From assembly GCA_018267795.1 (NCBI GenBank), contig JAFDXS010000014.1:1-13298 (forward strand): a stretch of DNA of 13,298 bases. The letters run 5' to 3'. Shown in pieces: positions 1 through 6,653 of the stretch. The stretch comes from Bacteroidota bacterium. GTDB taxonomy: Bacteria; Bacteroidota; Bacteroidia; Chitinophagales; Chitinophagaceae. A program made the position numbers and the translations under genes. The notes beneath the pieces were generated by a model, which was not told the origin of the DNA, did no database searches, and saw only the letters and a list, made by a program, of their open reading frames with translations. Within the stretch, counting starts at the first letter, position 1. Every line of letters begins with the position of its first letter.

Positions 1-30
1 TAAAAGCCGGACATGATTGTCCGGCTTTTA
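1..30. terminator. Strong hairpin terminator at the left window edge
   Basis: A perfect inverted repeat has 12-base arms (TAAAAGCCGGAC at 1-12 and its complement at 19-30) around a 6-base loop, ATGATT. The stem is GC-rich in the middle and ends in an A-run/T-run, so it can work as an intrinsic terminator in both directions. It most likely ends a gene lying to the left of the window. The lipoprotein gene begins only 28 bases further on, so that gene's promoter must be very close to this hairpin or transcription must read through it. Confidence 0.85.
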
Positions 31-58
31 GCTTAAGATGAATTTGTTATATTTGATT

Positions 59-538
59 ATGCGACCGATAATATACACGCTCCTATCCGCATTAACCTTT
101 TTAATAGTCTTGCAAGGCTGTAGCAAGGGTGCCGATCCCACATCATCATCAAAAAAGGCGGTCCCCACTATAGCAGGGATATATGCCGGCTCAACGCACT
201 ATACAGAAAATGATGCCGGACCTGACTCTACAGGTCATGTTAAGATCACTAATGTTGATACCAGTTTTGCGGATACCATTAAAATTGAAGGCAGCGGCGA
301 TGTTTTGATTATTCATTATAAATGGTATAATGCCGATTTTTCCTATTACGCAGCAGTGGATACCTTTAAATATGATTCGTCGGGAAGCTATTATCATCAC
401 TATTATGATGCTGATTATGATATGTTCAATCTGAAGTCAGCAGATTCTTTATATGGTGTCCATCATGCCTATGGAGGAGGGATCAACGGTTACTACAATA
501 GTCATGATAATGCCTTTAGCGGGAAGAAGCTGCCATGA
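59..538 (+). CDS. Small lipoprotein of unknown function
   Basis: This is a 159-residue protein that I do not recognise. It starts with a lipoprotein signal peptide: a short basic start (MRP), a hydrophobic stretch and the lipobox LQGC, with the lipidated cysteine at residue 21. It is therefore probably exported and anchored in a membrane, likely the outer membrane or cell surface as is usual in Bacteroidota. The mature part opens with a Ser/Lys-rich linker and then a segment suggestive of beta-strands (TIAGIYAGSTHY). Its last third is very rich in Tyr, His, Asp and Gly (YYHHYYDADYD, then a GGG run). An in-frame ATG at 38 would add seven residues. I prefer 59 because it gives a normal signal peptide with a charged N-terminus. 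No Shine-Dalgarno site is visible at either start. It is convergent with ispH, 22 bases away, with no obvious terminator between them. Metal binding by the His/Asp-rich end is speculation. Confidence 0.75.
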   Translation: MRPIIYTLLSALTFLIVLQGCSKGADPTSSSKKAVPTIAGIYAGSTHYTENDAGPDSTGHVKITNVDTSFADTIKIEGSGDVLIIHYKWYNADFSYYAAVDTFKYDSSGSYYHHYYDADYDMFNLKSADSLYGVHHAYGGGINGYYNSHDNAFSGKKLP

Positions 539-560
539 GGTCTGTATTGTAATTCTCCCG

Positions 561-1790
561 TTATTTTAACCATGCATTTGTTTCTGTTTCCATCTGGGAT
601 TTGTTTCCGGTGAGGGCAGCGAGGCGTTCTATAACACGTTCTACCAATGCGTCGGGGCAGGAGGCACCTGAGGTAATCATCACTTTCAGCGGACGGTCTG
701 CAGGGAGATAGTTCTTGGTTTCTTTTTCGGTATGGGTATGTAGATCGAAATGACGAATGCTATCGTTAGCGTCAAGGCAATACTCGTCTTTGATAAAGTA
801 TGTCGGCAGTTTTTCTTCGCAAAGCTCTACGAGATGTGATGTGTTTGAACTGTTGTAGCCCCCTATAACCAGTGCCAGGTCTGCAGGCTGCTCTAACATG
901 CCTTGCACCGAACTTTGGTTGTCATTTGTAGCATAGCAAAGTGTATCTCTTGTTTCTGCAAAATGGGCAGAAGTATTATCAGCACTAAGATTGAAATGCT
1001 TTACAATAGCTTGCTTCAGGTAATCAGCTATTGCTTGTGTTTCACTGGCAAGCATAGTGGTTTGGTTTACTACACCAATTCTTTGCAAATCTTTAGTGAC
1101 ATCAAAGCCTTCTGAATATTGTCCTTTGAAGTCAGTGTAGAAATTGTCAAGATGCAGCTCATTTAAGATGTACCTGGCAAGATGCTGCGCCTGCTCCATA
1201 TCCTTTACTACAACTGTTGGCGTATGGGCCTTGCTATGTGAGAAAGTGGCGCGTGTTTCTTCGTGTTTTGGTTTTCCATGTACTACAATGGTGTAGCCAT
1301 CCTGACCAATCTTTTCTGCTTTGTTCCATACACGCTCTACGAAAGGGCAAGTGGTTTCGTAGTGGGTAGGTTCAATGCCTTTATCGCGTAGTTGCTGTTC
1401 CAGCTCGAGCGTGGTACCAAATGCGGGGATAATAACAATATCATCGCTGGTCAGTTCATTCCAATCCATGAGCATCTTGCCGCTGGTATCCATGATAAAG
1501 TGCACACCCAGCGCCTGCAGGTCTGCATTTACGCCGGGGTTATGTATCATTTCGCTTAGCAGGAAAACACGCTTGCCTGGATTCTCTGCTACTGCGCGAA
1601 AAGCTATTTCAATGGCATTTTCCACTCCGTAGCAAAAGCCAAAGTGGCGGGCGAGAATGATCTGTAAAGAGCCCAGCTCCAGGATGGTGGGGCTGAAATC
1701 TTTTTTCATTTTATCATCTGCCTTGCGTTTTTGCTTAATAGCAGTTACCAGCGGGCTGCGGTAATGAACAGGAACATTAAACGATTTCAT
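561..1790 (-). CDS. ispH: 4-hydroxy-3-methylbut-2-enyl diphosphate reductase (IspH)
   Basis: IspH is the iron-sulfur enzyme that makes isopentenyl and dimethylallyl diphosphate from HMBPP, the last step of the MEP (non-mevalonate) isoprenoid pathway in the cytosol. The three cluster-binding cysteines are visible: C53 in GFCYGV, C148 in ETTCPFV and C285 in DTLCYATN. Also conserved are the substrate-binding HGKPKHEE segment (171-178), VNQTTM (241-246), the GGYNSSNTSHL loop (310-320) and TSGASCPD (373-380). At 409 residues it is longer than E. coli IspH (about 316). The extra length is an N-terminal extension of about 40 residues before the core and roughly 24 extra residues between HEETRAT and VNQTT, as I recall for Bacteroidota homologues. 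A second possible start at M28 (1709) would shorten the tail without touching the core. No other MEP gene is nearby. A TAACTTTG promoter-like element lies 18 bases upstream of the start. Confidence 0.96.
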   Translation of the reverse strand: MKSFNVPVHYRSPLVTAIKQKRKADDKMKKDFSPTILELGSLQIILARHFGFCYGVENAIEIAFRAVAENPGKRVFLLSEMIHNPGVNADLQALGVHFIMDTSGKMLMDWNELTSDDIVIIPAFGTTLELEQQLRDKGIEPTHYETTCPFVERVWNKAEKIGQDGYTIVVHGKPKHEETRATFSHSKAHTPTVVVKDMEQAQHLARYILNELHLDNFYTDFKGQYSEGFDVTKDLQRIGVVNQTTMLASETQAIADYLKQAIVKHFNLSADNTSAHFAETRDTLCYATNDNQSSVQGMLEQPADLALVIGGYNSSNTSHLVELCEEKLPTYFIKDEYCLDANDSIRHFDLHTHTEKETKNYLPADRPLKVMITSGASCPDALVERVIERLAALTGNKSQMETETNAWLK

Positions 1791-1807
1791 CTATGAAAAC
1801 TGAAATG

Positions 1808-1815
1808 CAAAGTTA
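1808..1815 (-). promoter_or_regulatory. Possible -7 promoter element for ispH
   Basis: On the minus strand this reads TAACTTTG, an exact match to the TAnnTTTG -7 consensus of Bacteroidota housekeeping sigma factors. It sits 17 bases before the ispH start codon, in a 172-base divergent intergenic region. I see no clear TTTG/TTG -33 partner at the usual distance. The element is short enough to occur by chance, so this is a weak call. Confidence 0.3.
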
Positions 1816-1962
1816 CTTAAAGTGAGCCTGTTATAGCTTGTTAAAGTTGGGATAGCTGCTTTTAGCGAAATTTCACATTGTGTTTAATAAATTATTCGAA
1901 AATTGTGAGCAGAAGGGCATTGATATGCGTAATTTAGAATAGATAGAGGATTTACATCTTAC

Positions 1963-3045
1963 ATGCGATACAGAGGGAGATTAGTAATACTGCTAATAGT
2001 AATAATACTGCTGACTGCGCTGGAATATACATTCCCGGGGCATCCGCATAATATGCTGCTGTATGACCGCTATGTGTTTCGACCTTACCAATCATTCAGG
2101 AATCTCATTTTCGGCTGGATACCCTTTAGCGTAGGTGATATATTATATGTATTGGGGGGCTTACTCATTATCGCAGTAATTATACGCTGGGTCTATTTCT
2201 CCGCAAAGTTCAGAACTCATAAACATGGCCTTGCCTTGTCCGGCCTGCATACCGTGATAGGCCTTGGGGTATTGTACATTCTATTCATTGTAGGCTGGGG
2301 TGCTAACTATTACAAACCTTCGCTTGGTACGTTCTGGCACCTGAACCAATCGGTAATGGAAGATAGCGTCATTGGCGATTTTGACCAGGAGCTCATTGAT
2401 AAACTGAATAGTTATGCACCGCATTATCATGCACTAAGCTTTGCAGAAGTAAATACGCGGGCCCAGAAATACTACCGGGAATATACAGACGTGCGTACAA
2501 AGCTTTCAGGGCTCAGGGCAAAAGCATCGATGTTTAACTACCTGATGCAAAACCTGGGCATACAAGGATATTATAATCCATTTACCGGTGAAGCACAGGT
2601 AAATAAATACCTGCCCGGCTTTATGCTGCCCTTTGTTATATGCCATGAAATGGCGCACCAGGCAGGCATTGCCGCTGAGGGAGATGCAAACCTGCTGGCC
2701 TATGCCGTAGGTACTACCGCAAATGATACGGCGTTTAACTACTCCTGTTGCCTGAACTTGTGGCTATATACCCAGTCGCGACTGCGATTTAAAGATTCTG
2801 CACTGGCAAAGAAAATGCGTATGCAGCTAAACCCCCTTACGCTGGCAGACATTGATACACTGAGACAAATAAGGCGCAGGTACGAAGGTGATATGAGTCG
2901 CTATAGCGGCAAACTATATGATGAATACCTGCGTATGCACGACCAGAAAGGTGGCATAAACAGCTATGATAATGTGACCCTGAGCGCGTGGGCATGGGAA
3001 AACAAGCAAAAGCGCAAGCCGGATTCGCTCATTAATGTGCCTTAG
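1963..3045 (+). CDS. DUF3810 family membrane protein with HExxH metallopeptidase-like motif
   Basis: This 360-residue protein matches the DUF3810 family as I recognise it. There are three hydrophobic, probably membrane-spanning segments near residues 6-21, 58-79 and 97-113, then a large domain of about 240 residues. That domain contains CHEMAHQ at 227-233: H228-E229-x-x-H232, the zinc-binding pattern of many metallopeptidases. E239 and a following ANLLAYA stretch could supply the third zinc ligand, as in gluzincin-type enzymes. It is therefore a candidate membrane-anchored metalloprotease. The motif is seen, but activity and substrate are unknown. The start ATG fits a normal short N-terminus before the first helix. 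A loose TAnnTTTG match (TAATTTAG, 1930-1937) lies about 25 bases upstream. It is divergent from ispH, and its stop codon overlaps the stop of the convergent mutase gene by 4 bases. Confidence 0.85.
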   Translation: MRYRGRLVILLIVIILLTALEYTFPGHPHNMLLYDRYVFRPYQSFRNLIFGWIPFSVGDILYVLGGLLIIAVIIRWVYFSAKFRTHKHGLALSGLHTVIGLGVLYILFIVGWGANYYKPSLGTFWHLNQSVMEDSVIGDFDQELIDKLNSYAPHYHALSFAEVNTRAQKYYREYTDVRTKLSGLRAKASMFNYLMQNLGIQGYYNPFTGEAQVNKYLPGFMLPFVICHEMAHQAGIAAEGDANLLAYAVGTTANDTAFNYSCCLNLWLYTQSRLRFKDSALAKKMRMQLNPLTLADIDTLRQIRRRYEGDMSRYSGKLYDEYLRMHDQKGGINSYDNVTLSAWAWENKQKRKPDSLINVP

Positions 3046-4610
3046 CCTCTATACTCACCCCATACACCACGCAGGGTGTCTGATATTTCCCCGAGCGTAC
3101 AGAGATTTTCTACCGCGTCAATAACAAAGGGCATCAGGTTTTCCGTAGTGCCTGCTTTTTGCTTAATCGTTTCCAGGCATTGTGCTGCTTTGGCTGCATC
3201 ACGTTTCTCGCGCAGCTTTTTCAGCTTTTCTATCTGCCCGGTGCGAATGGAGTCATTGATTTTTAACAGCGGTGTTTTTTCTTTTTCGTTCGATGTGAAT
3301 TTGTTTACACCTACTATTATCTTTTCTCCGTTTTCTATGGCCTGGCTGTAGGCATAGGAAGAGCGTGCTATTTCGTCCTGTACAAAATTTTGTTCTATAG
3401 CCTTTACAGCGCCACCCATAGCATCTATTTTTTCTATCAGCTTCCATGCGGCGGCCTCTACTTCATTAGTAAGCGACTCCACATAAAAAGAGCCTGCTAA
3501 AGGATCTACAGTTTCGGTAACGCCACTTTCGTATGCTATTACCTGTTGGGTACGCAATGCTATGGTAGCAGCTTCTTCCGTAGGAAGTGACAGCGCTTCG
3601 TCATAACCATTGGTATGTAAAGATTGCGTGCCACCTAACACAGCACTGAGCGCTTGTAGTGTGACGCGTACGATATTATTTTTCGGCTGCGGAGCTGTAA
3701 GTGTACTGCCACCTGTTTGTGTATGAAAACGCAGCATCTGCGCTTTAGGATCGGTAGCGCCAAGCTCTTTAGTGATATGTGCCCACATGCGGCGTGCGGC
3801 GCGAAACTTAGCTACTTCTTCAAACAGATTATTGTGTGCATTAAAGAAGAAAGAAAGGCGTTGTGCAAATACATTTATATCCAGGCCTTTTTCTATAGCA
3901 GCTTTCAGGTATGCTTTACCATTTGCTAATGTGAAAGCTAACTCTTGTACCGCATTTGAACCGGCCTCGCGTATATGGTAGCCGGAAATAGATATAGTAT
4001 TCCACTTAGGTACTTCTTTGCTGCAATACTCAAAAATATCTGTAATGAGACGCATGGAGGGTGCAGGTGGATATATATAAGTACCACGCGCTGCATACTC
4101 CTTCAATATATCATTCTGAATAGTGCCCGATATTTTCTTTACATCCGCACCTTGTTTTTTAGCAAGTGCAATGTATAATGCTAACAAGATAAAGCCTGTG
4201 GCATTAATAGTCATAGAGGTAGATACATCCTGCAGGTTGATACCCTTGAACAGGATTTCCATATCCTCGAGCGAATCGATGGCAACACCTACTTTACCTA
4301 CTTCACCTTCGGCCATTGCATGATCGGAATCATAACCGATCTGCGTAGGCAAATCAAATGCAACTGAAAGGCCCATAACCCCTTGGCTAAGCAGGAAATG
4401 ATAACGTTTGTTAGACTCCTCAGCCGTACTAAACCCGGCATACTGGCGCATGGTCCATGGTCTATCGCGATACATGGCAGCATGCACGCCCCGTGTGAAG
4501 GGGAACTGGCCAGGCTTTTCAGCCATAGGCACAGGCGTATTGTAAAGTGCTTTTATTTCAATGCCTGCGTCTGTAGTTATCTTCTTATCTGTAGGTTTCT
4601 TGTCGCTCAA
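3042..4610 (-). CDS. Methylmalonyl-CoA mutase catalytic subunit (no B12-binding domain)
   Basis: This is the TIM-barrel catalytic part of an adenosylcobalamin-dependent acyl-CoA mutase, interconverting methylmalonyl-CoA and succinyl-CoA in propionate, odd-chain and branched-chain metabolism. Landmarks are RPWTMRQYAGFSTAEESN (50-67), SVAFDLPTQIGYDSD (82-96), GTIQNDILKEY (162-172), SISGYHIREAG (207-217) and QSLHTNGYDEALSLP. Aligned by eye with the Propionibacterium enzyme, Y57 corresponds to Tyr89, R175 to Arg207, and Y211/H212 to Tyr243/His244. Isobutyryl-CoA mutases replace the Tyr89/Arg207 pair, so its retention supports methylmalonyl-CoA as substrate. The protein ends at residue 522, just after the linker EISDTLRGVWGEYR. 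The C-terminal cobalamin domain with the DxHxxG motif, found in full-length mutases of about 710 residues, is absent. A separate B12-binding subunit must be encoded elsewhere. The gene follows the 180-residue membrane protein gene by 34 bases, so the two are probably co-transcribed. Confidence 0.92.
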   Translation of the reverse strand: MSDKKPTDKKITTDAGIEIKALYNTPVPMAEKPGQFPFTRGVHAAMYRDRPWTMRQYAGFSTAEESNKRYHFLLSQGVMGLSVAFDLPTQIGYDSDHAMAEGEVGKVGVAIDSLEDMEILFKGINLQDVSTSMTINATGFILLALYIALAKKQGADVKKISGTIQNDILKEYAARGTYIYPPAPSMRLITDIFEYCSKEVPKWNTISISGYHIREAGSNAVQELAFTLANGKAYLKAAIEKGLDINVFAQRLSFFFNAHNNLFEEVAKFRAARRMWAHITKELGATDPKAQMLRFHTQTGGSTLTAPQPKNNIVRVTLQALSAVLGGTQSLHTNGYDEALSLPTEEAATIALRTQQVIAYESGVTETVDPLAGSFYVESLTNEVEAAAWKLIEKIDAMGGAVKAIEQNFVQDEIARSSYAYSQAIENGEKIIVGVNKFTSNEKEKTPLLKINDSIRTGQIEKLKKLREKRDAAKAAQCLETIKQKAGTTENLMPFVIDAVENLCTLGEISDTLRGVWGEYRG

Positions 4611-4644
4611 AATTTGAAAATTATTTGCTTAACAAATATGATTA

Positions 4645-5187
4645 TCAGGCAGTAGCGCCATAAGATAATACGCGTTTAGCTTCGCGGTTTATTACCTGCA
4701 GCGCTACGTCTACGGGCAATTCTTCTTCTGTGGTAAGAACAAAGTTTACAATACTGGCATGTAAGTCCTTGCCTGATGCTTCAGGATCCAATTGCTTGGC
4801 GATGTGCGATATCATATTCAGCTCCTGTTCTTTCACTCCCTTCACTGTTTCCCATACCTCTTTAGATACATACATCTGCTGTGAAAGATTATGCTCAAAC
4901 TCTGCACGGATAGTGTGCAATAAAGCATGTTGCAGTTGAATTACGTTCATGCCCGGTTCGTAAACACGGGGAATTAATTGCCTGGGGTGCAGGCGCTCTA
5001 CAAAAAGAATAAGACGCTCATAGGCCTGCAGGCGCAAGCGAATGGTAACGTCCTGCGTATCGTGCAATAAAGCAATCTGTTTGCGCTGTAGCTCGGAAAC
5101 AAGGAATTTCTTAACTATTAAATAGCTGGATATTAATACTATAATCGCCGGGACTGTGTATTTCAATAATTCTAAAAGGACTTCCAT
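4645..5187 (-). CDS. Conserved hypothetical membrane-anchored helical protein (possibly DUF7935)
   Basis: This is a 180-residue protein with one N-terminal membrane helix (about residues 8-26, VPAIIVLISSYLIV) followed by a cytosolic region that looks entirely alpha-helical. The segment RLRLQAYERLILFVERLHP (51-69) and the following stretch around RVYEPGMNVIQLQ resemble a small family common in Bacteroidota that I believe is now called DUF7935. That name is from memory and uncertain. No catalytic motif is visible. It lies directly upstream of the methylmalonyl-CoA mutase gene on the same strand with a 34-base gap and no terminator, so the two probably share a transcript. Nothing in the sequence shows a functional link to the mutase. 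It is divergent from the DUF4142 gene across 168 bases. Confidence 0.7.
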   Translation of the reverse strand: MEVLLELLKYTVPAIIVLISSYLIVKKFLVSELQRKQIALLHDTQDVTIRLRLQAYERLILFVERLHPRQLIPRVYEPGMNVIQLQHALLHTIRAEFEHNLSQQMYVSKEVWETVKGVKEQELNMISHIAKQLDPEASGKDLHASIVNFVLTTEEELPVDVALQVINREAKRVLSYGATA

Positions 5188-5355
5188 ACTGCTAAAATTG
5201 GCCTACAAAATAAAGCGTTTTTGCGGGTTTAGAGGCATTAAATATAAAACGATGTATATAATAAAACATATACGTGGCACAGTTTTTAGGAAAGACTATT
5301 GCCCGATAACTCGGAAGTATTGATATTTTTTAATCATTTAACAAAACAAACAACC

Positions 5356-5949
5356 ATGAAATTAGCATTCAGACACACAGGTTTTTTAGCGCTTAGCTGT
5401 GCACTATCACTCACAGTTCTATCATGCGGTAATAACAAAAACAGCTCTACAAGTACGGATAGCACAAGCAGTACTACAAATACGATGGCTGCAGCACCGG
5501 CAGATACAACTGCGGCTAATACAAATGCTAATAGCAACAAAGATGCAGACTTCATAAATGACGTAGCTGTAAGCAATGCAAAAGAAATAGCATGGCTGCA
5601 GGCCGGTATAGATAACGGTGGAAAAGATGTGAAAGAACATGCAAAAATGATGAAAAAAGACCATGAGCAACTGGCCCAGCAAGTAAAAGACTATGCAGGA
5701 AAAAAGAACATTACGCTGCCTGCAGACCAGGACTACTCAAAAGACGTAGATATGGGCAACAAGAAAGGAAAGGATTGGGATAAGGCATGGGTAGATAAAA
5801 TGGTAGATGAGCATCAAAAAACAATAGACAAATTTCAAAAGGCACAGAACGACGTAAGTGATGCTGAGCTGAAAACAATGATAACAAATACATTGCCTAC
5901 GCTGCAAAAGCACCTGGATATGTGCAAAGCATTGCAGGGCAAAATGTAA
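5356..5949 (+). CDS. DUF4142 family lipoprotein
   Basis: This 197-residue lipoprotein has a signal peptide ending in the lipobox VLSC, with the lipidated cysteine at residue 24. A low-complexity linker of about 40 residues rich in Asn, Ser, Thr and Ala follows (residues 26-65), then a helical DUF4142 domain to the end. Family-typical features are DADFINDVAVSNAKEIAWLQ, the HAKMMKKDHEQLAQQVKDYA helix, the NITLP turn and a second paired helix around WVDKMVDEHQKTIDKF. DUF4142 is a ferritin-like helical-bundle domain found in exported proteins. Its biochemical role is not known and no metal ligands are obvious here. The frame is open upstream to a TTG at 5299, but ATG 5356 is the right start because it begins a normal charged-then-hydrophobic signal peptide. 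It appears monocistronic, with a clear terminator starting 31 bases after the stop. Confidence 0.88.
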   Translation: MKLAFRHTGFLALSCALSLTVLSCGNNKNSSTSTDSTSSTTNTMAAAPADTTAANTNANSNKDADFINDVAVSNAKEIAWLQAGIDNGGKDVKEHAKMMKKDHEQLAQQVKDYAGKKNITLPADQDYSKDVDMGNKKGKDWDKAWVDKMVDEHQKTIDKFQKAQNDVSDAELKTMITNTLPTLQKHLDMCKALQGKM

Positions 5950-5980
5950 TTGTAGAGATAAGATGGGGTCTGGTAAATAA

Positions 5981-6015
5981 GTAAAGGGTCGGCTACCAAG
6001 GTGCCGACCTTTTAC
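5981..6015 (+). terminator. Intrinsic terminator after the DUF4142 gene
   Basis: Arms of 13 bases (GTAAAGGGTCGGC at 5981-5993 and GCCGACCTTTTAC at 6003-6015) pair with one G-T wobble around a 9-base loop. The CGG/CCG core is followed by a T-run on the 3' side. It begins 31 bases after the DUF4142 stop codon. Confidence 0.85.
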
Positions 6016-6056
6016 TTTAAACAAAATTGAATAAATAAGTTCTTTACACTCATTAG

Positions 6057-6078
6057 TATGTAGAACCCTTTCTACATA
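6057..6078. repeat. Perfect short inverted repeat (hairpin) of unknown role
   Basis: Nine-base arms, TATGTAGAA (6057-6065) and TTCTACATA (6070-6078), are perfectly complementary around a CCCT loop. It lies about 40 bases beyond the DUF4142 terminator and 174 bases before the next start codon. It has no T-run and only a few GC pairs, so it is not a typical terminator. It could be an operator dyad for a dimeric regulator or part of a 5' leader RNA. Confidence 0.6.
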
Positions 6079-6252
6079 GCCACATAAACATTAAAATATG
6101 ATTAAATGTCAATCGGACTTATAGTAATAATGCTTCTGTGTAAATTCTTGATAGACATATGCTTAATTAATAGTCGATTGCTGGCAAGCCTTTTTATTAT
6201 CCATAGCAGATAATTAAACCAAATCACTTTATCACCCCAAAAATTAAATATT

Positions 6253-6612
6253 ATGTTGGCGAACGAAGATCAAAAACAGGAAAATACGGTGCCATTTATG
6301 AACACCTTGACATCATGTGTAAATAAAGTGGTAAAAGATGGATATACAGATAGCTTTAAAGTAAAAACTGAAGGGTTATTCTCCTATACTAAGGACAAGG
6401 TATATAAGCCTGATGATGTAAAGGTGATAAATTTTTACAGGTTTGAAGGCCAATCTGACCCGGCTGATAATGCTATAATGTATGTAATAGAAACCAGCGA
6501 TGGACAAAAGGGAACTTTAATAGATGCATACGGCCCATACTCCGATGTTGGCGTAACAACATTTATGAAACGTGTGGAAGAGATTAATAAGAAGACTGAA
6601 AAGAAAGACTAA
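6253..6612 (+). CDS. Small conserved protein of the family often mislabelled 'phosphoribosylpyrophosphate synthetase'
   Basis: This is a 119-residue soluble protein with no signal peptide. Its pattern resembles small Bacteroidota proteins often annotated as phosphoribosylpyrophosphate synthetase: an N-terminal helix ending KDGYTDSFKV, then YKPDDVKVINFYRFEGQSDP, then NAIMYVIET, then KGTLIDAYGPYSD. The real enzyme is about 310 residues long and has a PRPP-binding loop. None of that is present here, so the label should not be trusted and the function is unknown. The start is uncertain. ATG 6298 (residue 16, MNTLTSCV) would match the usual family N-terminus more closely, while ATG 6253 adds a polar 15-residue tail. 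Neither has a clear ribosome site. The gene stands alone, preceded by a long intergenic region and followed by a bidirectional terminator. Confidence 0.8.
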   Translation: MLANEDQKQENTVPFMNTLTSCVNKVVKDGYTDSFKVKTEGLFSYTKDKVYKPDDVKVINFYRFEGQSDPADNAIMYVIETSDGQKGTLIDAYGPYSDVGVTTFMKRVEEINKKTEKKD

Positions 6613-6621
6613 GCTAAAAAT

Positions 6622-6649
6622 AAAAGAGCGGCTGTATTGCCGCTCTTTT
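6622..6649. terminator. Bidirectional intrinsic terminator between convergent genes
   Basis: Perfect 11-base arms (AAAAGAGCGGC at 6622-6632 and its complement at 6639-6649) flank a 6-base loop, TGTATT. The 3' side ends in a T-run and the 5' side starts with an A-run. It therefore serves both the 119-residue protein gene (stop at 6612) and the convergent histidine kinase gene (stop at 6654). Confidence 0.9.
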
Positions 6650-6653
6650 TATT

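Larger units (their letters stand above)
5950..6252. other. 303-base intergenic region with terminator and second hairpin
   Basis: No gene is visible in this AT-rich gap between the DUF4142 lipoprotein and the 119-residue protein. It holds the lipoprotein's terminator (5981-6015) and a separate perfect hairpin (6057-6078). Between 6080 and 6252 I see only AT-rich sequence. A partial -24-like TGGCA at 6182-6186 has no GC at the matching -12 position. No convincing TAnnTTTG promoter for the next gene was found, although one is expected here. Confidence 0.6.

Noticed and set aside
48..55. TATATTTG as a promoter -7 box for the first lipoprotein
   Set aside because: It matches TAnnTTTG, but transcription would start at about the ATG at 59, and there is no -33 element at a suitable distance. 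Such matches are common in AT-rich DNA.
1375..1632. Plus-strand open frame inside ispH
   Set aside because: It is an antisense shadow rich in Ser, with no family features. The minus-strand ispH frame is certain.
1867..1874. GAAATTTC palindrome in the ispH/DUF3810 intergenic region
   Set aside because: Eight bases only and AT-rich, with no second copy seen nearby. Not enough to call an operator.
5275..5290. TGGCAC upstream of the DUF4142 gene as a sigma-54 -24 element
   Set aside because: The -24 half is perfect, but the position that should hold TTGC reads TTAG, so the essential -12 GC is missing.
5299..5355. Upstream TTG start extending the DUF4142 protein by 19 residues
   Set aside because: It would bury the lipoprotein signal peptide behind a hydrophobic non-signal segment. 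ATG 5356 gives a normal signal peptide.
6182..6196. TGGCA upstream of the 119-residue protein as a sigma-54 promoter
   Set aside because: At the -12 position the sequence is TTTA, with no GC. One half-site alone is expected by chance.
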